From positions 1 to 35,323 of the forward strand of contig JASMMK010000050.1 of NCBI GenBank assembly GCA_030748215.1: DNA of 35,323 nt. The letters are read 5' to 3'. The position numbers and the translations under genes were made by a program. Within the stretch, counting starts at the first letter, position 1. Every line of letters begins with the position of its first letter. The DNA is from Candidatus Scalindua sp. (lineage in GTDB: Bacteria; Planctomycetota; Brocadiia; Brocadiales; Scalinduaceae). This document shows positions 25,888-34,388 of this stretch, in pieces. A model generated the notes under the pieces. It saw only the letters and a program-made list of their open reading frames with translations. It did not search any database and had not been told where the DNA came from.

Positions 25888-26000
25888 CCTTCCTTCAACC
25901 CTCCTTTCAAAAACGGTTTTCAGTTAAGATTACAAGAAATGAGTAGATTTATCAGGTACAATGAAACAGTGGGAAGTGTATCACTTTGATATTATGCTGT

Positions 26001-26012
26001 CAACATATGTTG
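26001..26012. promoter_or_regulatory. Palindrome upstream of the amrS-like promoter
   Basis: CAACATATGTTG is a perfect 12-base palindrome, extended imperfectly to TGTC...GTCA, and lies 42 bases before the -35 box at 26055. Candidate operator; the regulator is unknown. Confidence 0.35.
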
Positions 26013-26054
26013 TCAGAATATGTACAATAGTATTTGCAAAGCGCTACATGCACC

Positions 26055-26083
26055 TTGACATTATATTGTAAATAAAATAGAAT
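26055..26083 (+). promoter_or_regulatory. Sigma-70-type promoter for the amrS-like gene
   Basis: TTGACA (26055-26060), a 17-base spacer, then TAGAAT (26078-26083), near consensus. Transcription would start about 20-25 bases before the TTG start codon at 26113. Confidence 0.75.
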
Positions 26084-26112
26084 TTTGCTACACAATTTGA
26101 AGAGGTGATAAT

Positions 26113-27240
26113 TTGATCACAAGAAGAGGGTTTTTAAAGTCTGGTATCGCTGGGACTTGTGCACTTTGCACCGGTTATGGGCCATTCGTGTCTGCAATTA
26201 GTGCTTCCGGTTCGTCTGAAGAAGAATTTCCTGCAAAAGAGGCAATGTATTACAAGAAGCTCCCGGAAGCCCGTGTAGAGTGCGAACTCTGTCCCAGAGG
26301 CTGTAAAGTTGCAGATCTTGAAAGAGGCTATTGCGGTGTAAGGGAAAACCGTGATGGAATATATTACACGCTGGTTCATTCCAGAGTATGCTCTTTAAAT
26401 GCTGACCCAATAGAAAAGAAACCTTTATTCCACTATTTGCCCGGTACAAAGGCATATTCGATAGCAACAGCAGGATGTAATATCGAATGTAAGTTTTGCC
26501 AGAATTGGCAGATATCACAATTTCGGCCTGAACAGATAGACAGTATTAAGATCACACCCGAAGAAGTGGTAAAATTCTCGAAGGAACGGAAGTGTGATAC
26601 TATAGCTTATACATATTCCGAACCAGTTGTATTCTATGAATATATGTACGATACTGCCAGACGCGCGAAACTGGAGGGCGTCGGAAGTGTTATGATTTCA
26701 AACGGATACATAAAGCGCGAACCTTTAATTGAACTGTGCAAAGAATTGAGCGCAGTAAAAATAGATTTCAAGGCATTTACAGAGAAATTTTATAAAGAGA
26801 CCTGTAGTGGTGAATTAAAGCCGGTTCTTGAAACCCTTACTACATTAAAAGAGACAGGTATATGGTTCGAAGTTGTCATGCTCATGGTACCTACACTGAA
26901 TGACAGTGAAAAAGAGCTCAGGGATATGTGCAAATGGATAAACAAAAACCTTGGTCCTGATGTACCCATCCACTTCACACGTTTTCACCCTACGTACAAA
27001 ATAAAGAACCTTCCACCTACACCGGCAAAGACATTAGAGATGGCAAGGGACATAGCACTGGAAGCCGGCCTGAACTTTCCTTATACAGGTAACGTACCAG
27101 GTCATCCCGGAGAGAGCACATACTGTCCCGGCTGTAAGAAGGCAGTCATAAAAAGAGTGGGATTTACAATCCTTGAGAATACCCTGAAGGGAAATGAATG
27201 CGGAAATTGTGAACATCCAATACCAGGATTGTGGCATTAG
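26113..27240 (+). CDS. AmrS-like (AmmeMemoRadiSam) radical SAM enzyme with a Tat signal peptide
   Basis: 375 residues from TTG 26113, six bases after AGAGGT; no other start fits. The N-terminus RRGFLKSG followed by a hydrophobic stretch and SAISA is a textbook Tat signal. A four-cysteine segment (Cys57/60/64/74, CELCPRGC...YCGV) comes next, then the radical SAM motif CNIECKFC (Cys122/126/129), then a C-terminal zinc-ribbon-like set (Cys338/341/363/366). The core matches the AmmeMemoRadiSam/PflA-like family, whose substrate is unknown. Its usual partners (AmmA, Memo) are not in the window. Radical SAM proteins need reductant and a cluster normally held in the cytoplasm, so a Tat signal is notable. 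Confidence 0.88.
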   Translation: MITRRGFLKSGIAGTCALCTGYGPFVSAISASGSSEEEFPAKEAMYYKKLPEARVECELCPRGCKVADLERGYCGVRENRDGIYYTLVHSRVCSLNADPIEKKPLFHYLPGTKAYSIATAGCNIECKFCQNWQISQFRPEQIDSIKITPEEVVKFSKERKCDTIAYTYSEPVVFYEYMYDTARRAKLEGVGSVMISNGYIKREPLIELCKELSAVKIDFKAFTEKFYKETCSGELKPVLETLTTLKETGIWFEVVMLMVPTLNDSEKELRDMCKWINKNLGPDVPIHFTRFHPTYKIKNLPPTPAKTLEMARDIALEAGLNFPYTGNVPGHPGESTYCPGCKKAVIKRVGFTILENTLKGNECGNCEHPIPGLWH

Positions 27241-27458
27241 GCGCACTTAAGTTTGAAGTGACTTAAGTTAAAAGAAACTAAAAGAAGAAATTAACCACAG
27301 ATTTACACGGATAAACACTGATGTTAAAGACAAAAAACTAATGTCAAAGCTCAAAATTAATCATTTGACCATCATAACTTTAGTCACTTAAAACTTTAGC
27401 TCACTTTAGTCACTTATTTTCTACTTTAGACACTTTAAACTTCTTTCTACATATTGCC
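27241..27458. repeat. Intergenic repeat cluster between amrS-like and DUF1538 genes
   Basis: The copy ACACTGATGTTAAA at 27315-27328 matches one at 24146. A second cluster at 27376-27441 has TTTAGTCACTTA, TTTAGCTCACTTTAG, TTTAGTCACTTA and TTTAGACACTTTA in succession. The units resemble those at 16.5 and 22.7 kb. I see no gene and no clear promoter, though the DUF1538 transcript must start here or be read through. Confidence 0.6.
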
Positions 27459-28196
27459 ATGATTGCATTTCTTGTAAAATTAGCTAAAAACATATTCAGT
27501 GTGTTTTTAAATATCCTGCCGATTCTGGTGGTTGTTACATCTTTTCAACTATTTGTTATCAAGCAACCATTTCCGGATCTTGCTGCCACTATTTCAGGTA
27601 TGATTTTTGTTTTAGTAGGCTTGTTCCTCTTTATACAGGGCCTTGAGATTGGCTTATTTCCTCTCGGAGAAAAAATGGCCTTCCAGTTCGCTGCCAAGGG
27701 AAATATCTGGTGGCTGCTCATCTTTGGATTTGCAATCGGCTTCTCCACCACTATTGCTGAACCGGCTCTCATTACCATTGCCAAAAAAGCCGGTGAAATA
27801 GCAGCTGATGCGAATGCGATTCAACACACAAGTAAATCGATCGCAAACTACGCACTCGGACTCCGAATAACTGTCGCATTTTCAGTAGGGCTGGCAATTT
27901 CCATAGGGGTTTTCCGTATAGTAAAAGGCTGGCCAATTCAGTGGTTTATCATCGCAGGATATATTTGTGTCTCTATCATTACATCCTTCGCACCTGAAGA
28001 GATTGTCGGAATCGCTTATGATTCCGGTGGAGTTACGACATCAACTATTACCGTGCCTTTAATAGCCGCCCTTGGAGTGGGCCTGGCTTCCAGTATACGA
28101 GGAAGAAATCCTATAGTCGATGGTTTTGGACTGATCGCCTTTGCGAGCTTGACTCCCATGTTCTTTGTCATGCTATACGGGTTTATTATTTATTAA
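27459..28196 (+). CDS. DUF1538 integral membrane protein, first half of a pair
   Basis: 245 residues with about six or seven hydrophobic helices. The two motifs shared with its neighbour are GFSTTIAEPALI (about 87-98) and AYDSGGVTTSTITVPLIAAL (about 187-206), followed by a GR...DGFGLIAFASL tail. These are the DUF1538 signatures. In other bacteria the two copies may occur fused in one protein. The substrate is unknown; the re-entrant-like Gly/Thr/Ser-rich motifs suggest a transporter or channel. It is 18 bases from the second copy. No ribosome site is obvious. Confidence 0.85.
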   Translation: MIAFLVKLAKNIFSVFLNILPILVVVTSFQLFVIKQPFPDLAATISGMIFVLVGLFLFIQGLEIGLFPLGEKMAFQFAAKGNIWWLLIFGFAIGFSTTIAEPALITIAKKAGEIAADANAIQHTSKSIANYALGLRITVAFSVGLAISIGVFRIVKGWPIQWFIIAGYICVSIITSFAPEEIVGIAYDSGGVTTSTITVPLIAALGVGLASSIRGRNPIVDGFGLIAFASLTPMFFVMLYGFIIY

Positions 28197-28214
28197 TTTA
28201 CAACAATATAACAA

Positions 28215-29024
28215 ATGGAATTATTATTTCACTCAGCGAATGTGCTACTCGGCACACTGAAAGACGTGCTCCCTATTATAGGAGTAATTGTCTTCTTTCA
28301 GTTGGTAATTATCAGAAAGAGAATTGACAATCCGCGTAGACTGATATATGGATTCAGCCTGGTAATTGTTGGCTTAGCCATATTCATGATAGGACTGGAG
28401 AAAGGTCTTTTCCCCCTCGGAGAGACTATGTCCAGACAGCTGACTAATTTATCTTTTCTGGCGAAGGGAAGTGCAGAGATACTCAGAAAGATCGACATTA
28501 CAGGCTCTGTTCATCCGTCGCTCTACTTCTGGACGTATGTTTTCGGGTTCTGTATAGGCTTCTCTACCACAATAGCTGAGCCTGCCCTGATAGCTGTAGC
28601 CCTCAAAGCCAAGGAAGTGTCAACAGGAGCTATTTCACCGTGGGGGCTTCGTCTGGCAGTAGCACTTGGAGTGGCGATTGGCATCTCACTTGGCTGCTAC
28701 AGAATCGTTACCGGTTCCCCACTGCATTGGTATATTGTGGCAGGGTACATGGTTGTTGTTTGCCTGACATTCTTTTCCCCCAAGATGATTATTCCACTGG
28801 CTTATGATTCCGGAGGAGTTACTACCTCTACCGTTACCGTGCCACTGGTTGCCGCACTCGGGATTGGTCTGGCATCTAACGTACCAGGCCGTTCTGTTAT
28901 TGTTGATGCCTTTGGACTCATAGCCTTCGCCTCTCTGTTTCCGATTATAAGTGTACTCGGTTACGGAATAATTTCAGAACAGATTACAAGCAGGAATAGG
29001 AGAAAAAGTTTGAAGAAGGTTTGA
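28215..29024 (+). CDS. DUF1538 integral membrane protein, second half of a pair
   Basis: 269 residues. It has the same motifs as the upstream copy: GFSTTIAEPALIAVALKAKE, then YDSGGVTTSTVTVPLVAALG and a GR...DAFGLIAFASLFP tail, with six or seven membrane helices and a basic C-terminus (RNRRKSLKK). An extra segment of about 20 residues (LAKGSAEILRKIDITGSVH) sits before the FSTTIAEP motif and is not in the first copy. The two probably assemble as a pseudo-symmetric heterodimer; this is inference from the repeats. Confidence 0.85.
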   Translation: MELLFHSANVLLGTLKDVLPIIGVIVFFQLVIIRKRIDNPRRLIYGFSLVIVGLAIFMIGLEKGLFPLGETMSRQLTNLSFLAKGSAEILRKIDITGSVHPSLYFWTYVFGFCIGFSTTIAEPALIAVALKAKEVSTGAISPWGLRLAVALGVAIGISLGCYRIVTGSPLHWYIVAGYMVVVCLTFFSPKMIIPLAYDSGGVTTSTVTVPLVAALGIGLASNVPGRSVIVDAFGLIAFASLFPIISVLGYGIISEQITSRNRRKSLKKV

Positions 29025-29039
29025 AATTTTTAATTTTTA

Positions 29040-29117
29040 GTAGCCGCAACCTTGAGGTTATGTAACTTTCACGGACAGATCACATTGTTAGATAAGTCCG
29101 CCTGGGAGAACGGCTAC
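29040..29117 (+). ncRNA. Candidate structured leader RNA before the P-II gene
   Basis: A 7-bp stem GTAGCCG (29040-29046) / CGGCTAC (29111-29117) encloses a hairpin AACC-TTGA-GGTT (29048-29059) and a stem CGGAC (29072-29076) / GTCCG (29096-29100) with a 19-base loop: a three-way-junction-like layout of 78 nucleotides. It ends 34 bases before the start of the P-II-like gene. I do not recognise it as a known riboswitch class. Chance pairing is possible. Confidence 0.4.
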
Positions 29118-29151
29118 ATTTACAATTGATTTTTATTTGGAGGAAACATTT

Positions 29152-29496
29152 ATGCGGTTCAAAGTAATAATTGCAATGGTAGAACAGGAACGTCAGGATG
29201 AGGTTATTTCTTCAGCAAAGGATGCCGGCGCAACTGGCGTTACAATACTTAACGCCAGAGGAGAAGGTATTCGTGAACAGAAGACTTTTTTTGGATTACA
29301 AATGGACATGCAGCGTGAGGTCCTCCTGTTCATTGTAGAGGACTTCCACGCCAATTCTATTCTGGATGCCATTTACAAAGCCGGCAATTTCGAAAAAGGA
29401 CGTGGCATGGCATTCTCATGGGCAGTAGACAGGGTAATCGGAACGGAAAGTCAGATGGATGCACTTGAAAAAGCAGCTCAAAAAAAATATATTTAG
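29152..29496 (+). CDS. P-II-like small signalling protein
   Basis: 114 residues from ATG 29152, with GGAGG eight bases upstream (a TTG five codons earlier is less likely). The ferredoxin-like fold fits P-II: a beta strand at KVIIAMVEQE, a helix from QDEVISSAKDAGATGVTIL, a loop with GEGI, and a strand at EVLLFIVED. It ends with a long tail. The canonical T-loop tyrosine is not present (REQKTFFGLQMDM instead), so it belongs to the wider PII-like group that binds nucleotides or other ligands and often controls a neighbouring membrane protein, as SbtB does for SbtA. It lies between DUF1538 and CBS genes. Confidence 0.85.
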   Translation: MRFKVIIAMVEQERQDEVISSAKDAGATGVTILNARGEGIREQKTFFGLQMDMQREVLLFIVEDFHANSILDAIYKAGNFEKGRGMAFSWAVDRVIGTESQMDALEKAAQKKYI

Positions 29497-29522
29497 CACA
29501 TATAAAATAAGGAGAAACAAAA

Positions 29523-29909
29523 ATGGTAGAACGAGTCAAAGATGTCATGTATGCATACGTAATGAATATTCATGGAATCACAAAGGTATCTGATGCTCTG
29601 AGTATCATGAAAGATGAAAACATTAAAACCATATTGGTAAGACCACGGAATGACGAAGACGTATACGGACTTATCACACTAAGAGACATCGCCACAAAAA
29701 TCATTGCGACAGGAAAACGTCTGGAAGAGGTTCACGCTTATGAAATTATGTCGAAGCCGGTTTTAACGGTTGACGCAAACATGCCGGTCCATTATGCGGC
29801 GCGCTTTCTTACAAACTTCAACGTAACATGGGCGCCGGTTATGGAAGATGGTGAATTAGTTGGCATGGTTTCCTTGATGAGTATGGTATGGAAGGGAAGG
29901 GAAATGTAA
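29523..29909 (+). CDS. CBS-domain pair protein
   Basis: 128 residues, two CBS motifs only: residues about 5-60 (VKDVMYAYVMNIHGITKVSDAL, then YGLITLRDIATKII) and 72-125 (YEIMSKPVLTVDANMPVHYA, then GMVSLMSMVWKG). Such modules bind adenosine nucleotides and tune transporters or enzymes. AAGGAG precedes the start, and the gene is 26 bases after the P-II gene, so it is surely cotranscribed. With the two DUF1538 genes it makes a four-gene unit. Confidence 0.9.
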   Translation: MVERVKDVMYAYVMNIHGITKVSDALSIMKDENIKTILVRPRNDEDVYGLITLRDIATKIIATGKRLEEVHAYEIMSKPVLTVDANMPVHYAARFLTNFNVTWAPVMEDGELVGMVSLMSMVWKGREM

Positions 29910-29967
29910 ATCTTAGAGTAGGGCGGGCATTGCCTGGTTCAGGCTGTAAGTCTGAGCAGAAATGTTT

Positions 29968-29992
29968 TGGTTCAATCAACATGATTGAACCA
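29968..29992. repeat. Perfect 11-bp hairpin after the CBS gene
   Basis: TGGTTCAATCA and TGATTGAACCA pair exactly around ACA. It lies 59 bases after the CBS stop, between convergent genes. A TTTT lies before the stem on the plus strand, but no U-run follows on either strand, so it is not a standard terminator. Confidence 0.55.
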
Positions 29993-30083
29993 GCATGTGA
30001 GAGTCATAAATATCAGAGTTTGGTACGCTATCATTGTTCGTAGATCGGATTTCTATACCTGACAAACTGTTGACTGATGAATC

Positions 30084-32570
30084 TCAGATGGCCCTCTTCT
30101 GATAGTAAAGGTGCAGTAAGAACAGCAGACTCATAAGATTCAATACTGCTATTATCACACACGATCCGGATATACCGAATAGCGGGACGAAGAGTACACC
30201 TGTAAGTAAAGCTCCAATAAAAGCGCCTGCATGGTCCGCACTGTCAATCGTTCCCGCAGTTGCCCCCAACTCCCCTTTCCGCATAAGATACAGCTTGCCT
30301 GCAATAGGAAATTCCAGACCCACAAGCACTCCGGTTATAACTACCAGTATCATAAACAGATATTCGGAATCAAGAAACAGAGAAGAGAGCTGATTCAAGA
30401 CAAAAGGAATGATGCAGGCGTATACAACGATAATGAGTTCTAATACAATGAATATCTTTACCCACTCCATCTCCTTCTGCCCTCCAGCATCTTCAGGAGC
30501 CGCCTTGTTGCCTGCATAAACACAATTTCCATCCTCGTGATTCTGGTGTGATTTAATGTATTCTTTATACATAATAAACGGATTCACTATATTCAAAACA
30601 TTCCAGGTTGTGGTTTGTAATATCAGCCTGTTACTAATCCCACCCCCCAGAGCAATCCCAAACATAAAAACTGCAATTATGAGCCCTATGTTCTCATATA
30701 CATATCCATATATATTTTGAAACGCAAATATCAGGATTATTTCCAACGCCATCCCGGCAAAACCGGTTGTAACAATTGCTGCTATACTGTTGAATCGCTG
30801 CTGTGCATCCGGACTACGCCTGAAAACAGTAATGTACGTAAACCTGCAAACAATGAAGATAAAAACAGTGATCAGGAAAGTTATTACATGACTACTTTTA
30901 AGCCATTTTAAAATCCCTCCCAATTTACTACCTGTAAGCTTGTCCCACAACATAAGATTTAAAAAATACGTAACGGGTTTTGCATCCGTATTCACACGGA
31001 GACCTTTTCTGCTCTCAATCTCGTCTGCAACAAACTTAACCCTCTCAGGCGGCAAAAGAGTGTCAAAAACATGCTCGGAGAAGAAATCAGATCTGACTCC
31101 ACGTTCTACATAACGCTTTGTCAATGTCCGGATATCAAATGTAGCAGTATCAAATGAGTTACTGGCAAAATAGTAATTTGTCTGTCCCGGAGAGATGTTC
31201 ACATGTGGAAATACACTATGCAGCGTCTGGTAAATAGAACCGGTATAATTACCTACCTCTTCACCCATGTAATTAACTGCTGATGAAATCTCTATCGCAA
31301 ATACACCATTGTCCGCCAGTATATTACCACCCTCCTCAAAAAACTGTGCAGTATAAAATCTATTTAGAAAAGCCGTGGAAGGATCAGGAATATTTACGAA
31401 TATCAGGTCATATTTCTTTCCAGCCTTTGCCTTCTTAACATAATACCTCCCATCAGTGTGAAATATCTTCACCCTCTTATCCGATAGGGCCTCTTCCTCT
31501 ACGGGTGGCAGATATTTCCTTATTGACTCTGTCAATGCCGGATCCAATTCAATGTAGTCTAACTCTTCAACCGGGTGCTTCAGCATCTCCCTGATCAAAC
31601 CGCCCATTCCCCCACCTATTAACAGCACCCTCTTCGGTTCAGGATGTTGCGTCATTACCAGATGAGCGATCTGAGAGTTTGCATAGTCATCAGGAAATGC
31701 AAAATTAAACTGACCATTTCCAAATACACTGTGTTGCTCATCTCTTACGCCAACCACAATATTTTCATACCTCGAATCAATTGATTCCAGAAGCTTGATG
31801 TTCGGATTGGAAGAACTCCATCTTATGTTGACTAAATAGCTGTCTACTCTATTGACTACACCTGATACCAATAAGATAAAAGTTACAAACAATACAGAAA
31901 GACATACTAAACACTTCCCTCTGGCAATAAATACCGAAGGTTTTCCTTTCATGGAAATACCTTTACCAGGAAGCTGCATCATCAGAAATAGATTCAAAAG
32001 CAAAATACAATTAAAGATCAGTGCTATAGTAAATGGCTGGAACCTGGTAATGAGTACGAATGTAAATAACAGGCCACCTATCAGGCTGCCAATAGATTCC
32101 AGAATATAGACAAACCCAATATCTGCAGCTGAATCATGCGTAAATCCCCTGATCACTTTACATCCAATGGGAAAAATCAATCCTATAGTAAAGCTGAAAG
32201 GCGTGATAATACATAATGACGAAAACAGCAATGACAATATTGGAATGTACTGACCTGCAGGCACATTGAGGATAAGTCTTAGAACCCTGATCAAGACCAA
32301 CTCCAGAGGAAGTATCGTGCACATCAACACCAACACGATAACAAAAAGAGAAACAGGACTCTTAAATCTGCCTGCAATTCTCCCCCCTGTTGCTGCGCCG
32401 GATGCTACACCAAAGAGCCAGGTACCCAGGATTATTCCAATGCACAGTTCACTTCCGAAGAAAACGACCAGAAACTCCCGAATTATCAAAACCTGGGCAA
32501 TCGTCGCATAACATCCAACAAATACCATAGAAAACAAGATAAAGAACCACGCTCTGTTTTCACGAAACAT
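30084..32570 (-). CDS. Spermidine synthase-like methyltransferase-fold domain fused to membrane helices
   Basis: 828 residues. The N-terminal part (about 1-235) has six or seven membrane helices (FLVVFFGSELCIGIILGTWL type). A SpeE-like Rossmann domain at about 265-500 follows, with ENIVVG, KRVLLIGGGMGGLIREML, YIELDPAL and DLIFVNIPDP. Then comes another set of helices (about 545-820). GGGMGG replaces the usual GGGDG of spermidine synthase, and NIPDP the D.TDP-type acceptor site, so polyamine synthesis is doubtful; other aminopropyl- or methyl-transfer is possible. This fused type is common in environmental bacteria and not assigned a product. It is convergent with the CBS gene; the sigma-54 regulator starts beyond a 304-base gap. 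Confidence 0.85.
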   Translation of the reverse strand: MFRENRAWFFILFSMVFVGCYATIAQVLIIREFLVVFFGSELCIGIILGTWLFGVASGAATGGRIAGRFKSPVSLFVIVLVLMCTILPLELVLIRVLRLILNVPAGQYIPILSLLFSSLCIITPFSFTIGLIFPIGCKVIRGFTHDSAADIGFVYILESIGSLIGGLLFTFVLITRFQPFTIALIFNCILLLNLFLMMQLPGKGISMKGKPSVFIARGKCLVCLSVLFVTFILLVSGVVNRVDSYLVNIRWSSSNPNIKLLESIDSRYENIVVGVRDEQHSVFGNGQFNFAFPDDYANSQIAHLVMTQHPEPKRVLLIGGGMGGLIREMLKHPVEELDYIELDPALTESIRKYLPPVEEEALSDKRVKIFHTDGRYYVKKAKAGKKYDLIFVNIPDPSTAFLNRFYTAQFFEEGGNILADNGVFAIEISSAVNYMGEEVGNYTGSIYQTLHSVFPHVNISPGQTNYYFASNSFDTATFDIRTLTKRYVERGVRSDFFSEHVFDTLLPPERVKFVADEIESRKGLRVNTDAKPVTYFLNLMLWDKLTGSKLGGILKWLKSSHVITFLITVFIFIVCRFTYITVFRRSPDAQQRFNSIAAIVTTGFAGMALEIILIFAFQNIYGYVYENIGLIIAVFMFGIALGGGISNRLILQTTTWNVLNIVNPFIMYKEYIKSHQNHEDGNCVYAGNKAAPEDAGGQKEMEWVKIFIVLELIIVVYACIIPFVLNQLSSLFLDSEYLFMILVVITGVLVGLEFPIAGKLYLMRKGELGATAGTIDSADHAGAFIGALLTGVLFVPLFGISGSCVIIAVLNLMSLLFLLHLYYQKRAI

Positions 32571-32874
32571 ATTCTTCTCCGTACTCCTTATTAATATATT
32601 GGATTTATCATTTCCTTGTTCATCCGGAATTTCTGATGAACAGCTTTATATTCTATATTCAAATGGAATTATTTGGAATTACAAAAAAGTTTGCGGTACA
32701 GACAGCTTTTATAAGCACTGATCATATTACCACTTATGATCTCAACCGCCTTGATATCTTTTATAATAAATAATTTCAATAAAAATTAAACTTTTTCTTA
32801 CTTTTGCCAACAATAAGTATGTAACAAATAGATATATTCTATAGATATATAACTTTACCAAGGAATACAGCACT
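32571..32874. other. Divergent spacer between the SpeE-like and sigma-54 regulator genes (no gene seen)
   Basis: AT-rich, 304 bases. It holds GATCATA (32720-32726) and TATGATC (32735-32741), a perfect 7+7 inverted repeat with an 8-base loop, flanked by GCGGT (32693-32697) and ACCGC (32745-32749). Either an operator or a small fold. The stretch 32822-32856 is rich in ATA repeats. Confidence 0.5.
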
Positions 32875-34365
32875 ATGTCTTCTAACACAGAATCTAGAGG
32901 TCACATAATCGTAATTGATGATTATGATCATATTCGTTCTACCTTTGCCAGCTACCTGGAAAACTTCGGTTATCAGGTAAAAATGGCTAAGGATGGGACT
33001 GAGGCGAAAACCCTGGTTGAAGAGAGCATATTTGACATAGCCATTCTTGATGTTTGCCTGCCTGACGTTAATGGCCTCGATCTTCTAGATGAATTAAAAC
33101 AAGCACAACCATCTTTAGAAGTCATTATTTGTACCGGCCACACCGAGGATTACGATTTTTTTGGAGCGATTAAGGCTGGTGCAGCAGACTGGATATCCAA
33201 ACCATGTAAACTCCCGGAACTACACGCTAAAGTTGAACGTATTAGAAAGGAACAGCAGCATCTCCAGGAACTTTCAAAAAAGAACCATGAGTTGGAGCAG
33301 ATCAAAACAGAAACGGATCATGTTCTAAAAGGCATGAAAAGCGTGATTCAGAACCAGGATGGAGCGGAGATCCAGAGACGTTCAAAGATACGAGAGGATT
33401 TTCCCGAGATCATTGGAGATTCTGATAAAATTGAAAGCGTACTGGGCCTTGTACGATTGGTGTCAAAAACAAAGTCTTCAGTTCTCATTACCGGAGTGAG
33501 TGGAACCGGAAAAGAGATGATTGCAAGGCCGATTCACCGATTGAGTGCCAGAACAAGCTTTCCTTTCGTTCCAATTAACTGCGGCGCACTCACAGAAACA
33601 CTTCTCGAGAGTGAGCTTTTTGGCCATGAACGTGGAGCCTTTACCGGTGCCAATACTGAAAAGATGGGATTGGTAGAGGAAGCCGAAGGAGGTACTCTCT
33701 TTCTGGATGAGATCGGTGAGACAACTCCACAATTCCAGGTAAAACTACACCGAGTCCTTCAGGAAGGTGAATTCAGGCGAGTTGGATCGACAAAAAATAA
33801 ACATGCGGATATTAGAATAATAGCAGCAACTAATGTTTCATTGGAAGATAATGTACACAAAGGTACATTTCGTGAGGATCTTTACTACCGCCTTAACCAG
33901 TTCCGCATTATGCTTCCTCCTTTAAGAGAGCGAAGCAATGACCTACTTCTCCTGAGTCAATATTTTCTGGAAATGGCATGTACAGAATTCTCTAAGGAGT
34001 TAGTAGGATTTTCTTCTGAAGTGACAGAAAAATTCTTGAGATATAGCTGGCCGGGTAATGTGCGGGAATTAGAAAACATGGTGACACAGGCGGTCATTCT
34101 GGCTACTCCACCAACTGTTGAACTCTGTGACGTACCAACTCTTATTGATAAACTTCATAAGAATCCACGTAAAACCAGGCTTTCAGATAAACCATTTAGC
34201 GAGGCAAAGAACGAATTTGAAAGAAAGTATTTTCAGAATGTTCTCGACAGAGCAAAAGGAAATATCTCCGCAGCTTCAAGGCTTTCCAAGATTGACAGAA
34301 AGCAGTTCAGAGAAAAAGCGAAAAAACTTGGCGTGTATGGCACATCATATACAGAACAAACATAA
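32875..34365 (+). CDS. Sigma-54-dependent response regulator (NtrC family)
   Basis: 496 residues. Receiver domain at about 9-125 (VIDDYDHIRS, with Asp in ILDVCLPDVNG, Thr in CTGH and Lys in SKPCKLPEL), a coiled linker to about 175, then the AAA+ domain: Walker A GVSGTGKE (Val where Glu is usual), the GAFTGA sigma-54 contact loop, Walker B GGTLFLDEIGE, and the REDLYYRLNQFRIMLPPLRER region. A Fis-type helix-turn-helix is at about 445-490 (GNISAASRLSKIDRKQFREKAKKLG). It activates sigma-54 promoters when phosphorylated. No histidine kinase is adjacent, so it is an orphan here. AAGGAA lies about 11 bases before the ATG. Confidence 0.95.
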   Translation: MSSNTESRGHIIVIDDYDHIRSTFASYLENFGYQVKMAKDGTEAKTLVEESIFDIAILDVCLPDVNGLDLLDELKQAQPSLEVIICTGHTEDYDFFGAIKAGAADWISKPCKLPELHAKVERIRKEQQHLQELSKKNHELEQIKTETDHVLKGMKSVIQNQDGAEIQRRSKIREDFPEIIGDSDKIESVLGLVRLVSKTKSSVLITGVSGTGKEMIARPIHRLSARTSFPFVPINCGALTETLLESELFGHERGAFTGANTEKMGLVEEAEGGTLFLDEIGETTPQFQVKLHRVLQEGEFRRVGSTKNKHADIRIIAATNVSLEDNVHKGTFREDLYYRLNQFRIMLPPLRERSNDLLLLSQYFLEMACTEFSKELVGFSSEVTEKFLRYSWPGNVRELENMVTQAVILATPPTVELCDVPTLIDKLHKNPRKTRLSDKPFSEAKNEFERKYFQNVLDRAKGNISAASRLSKIDRKQFREKAKKLGVYGTSYTEQT

Positions 34366-34388
34366 ACGCCTTTTACAAAATGTATTCG

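Noticed and set aside
29040..29117. A tRNA, because of the exact 7-bp outer stem and 78-base length
   Set aside because: There is no T-loop (TTCRANY) or D-arm pattern and the inner stems do not fit a cloverleaf.
29968..29992. Rho-independent terminator after the CBS gene
   Set aside because: The stem is perfect, but no U-run follows on either strand.
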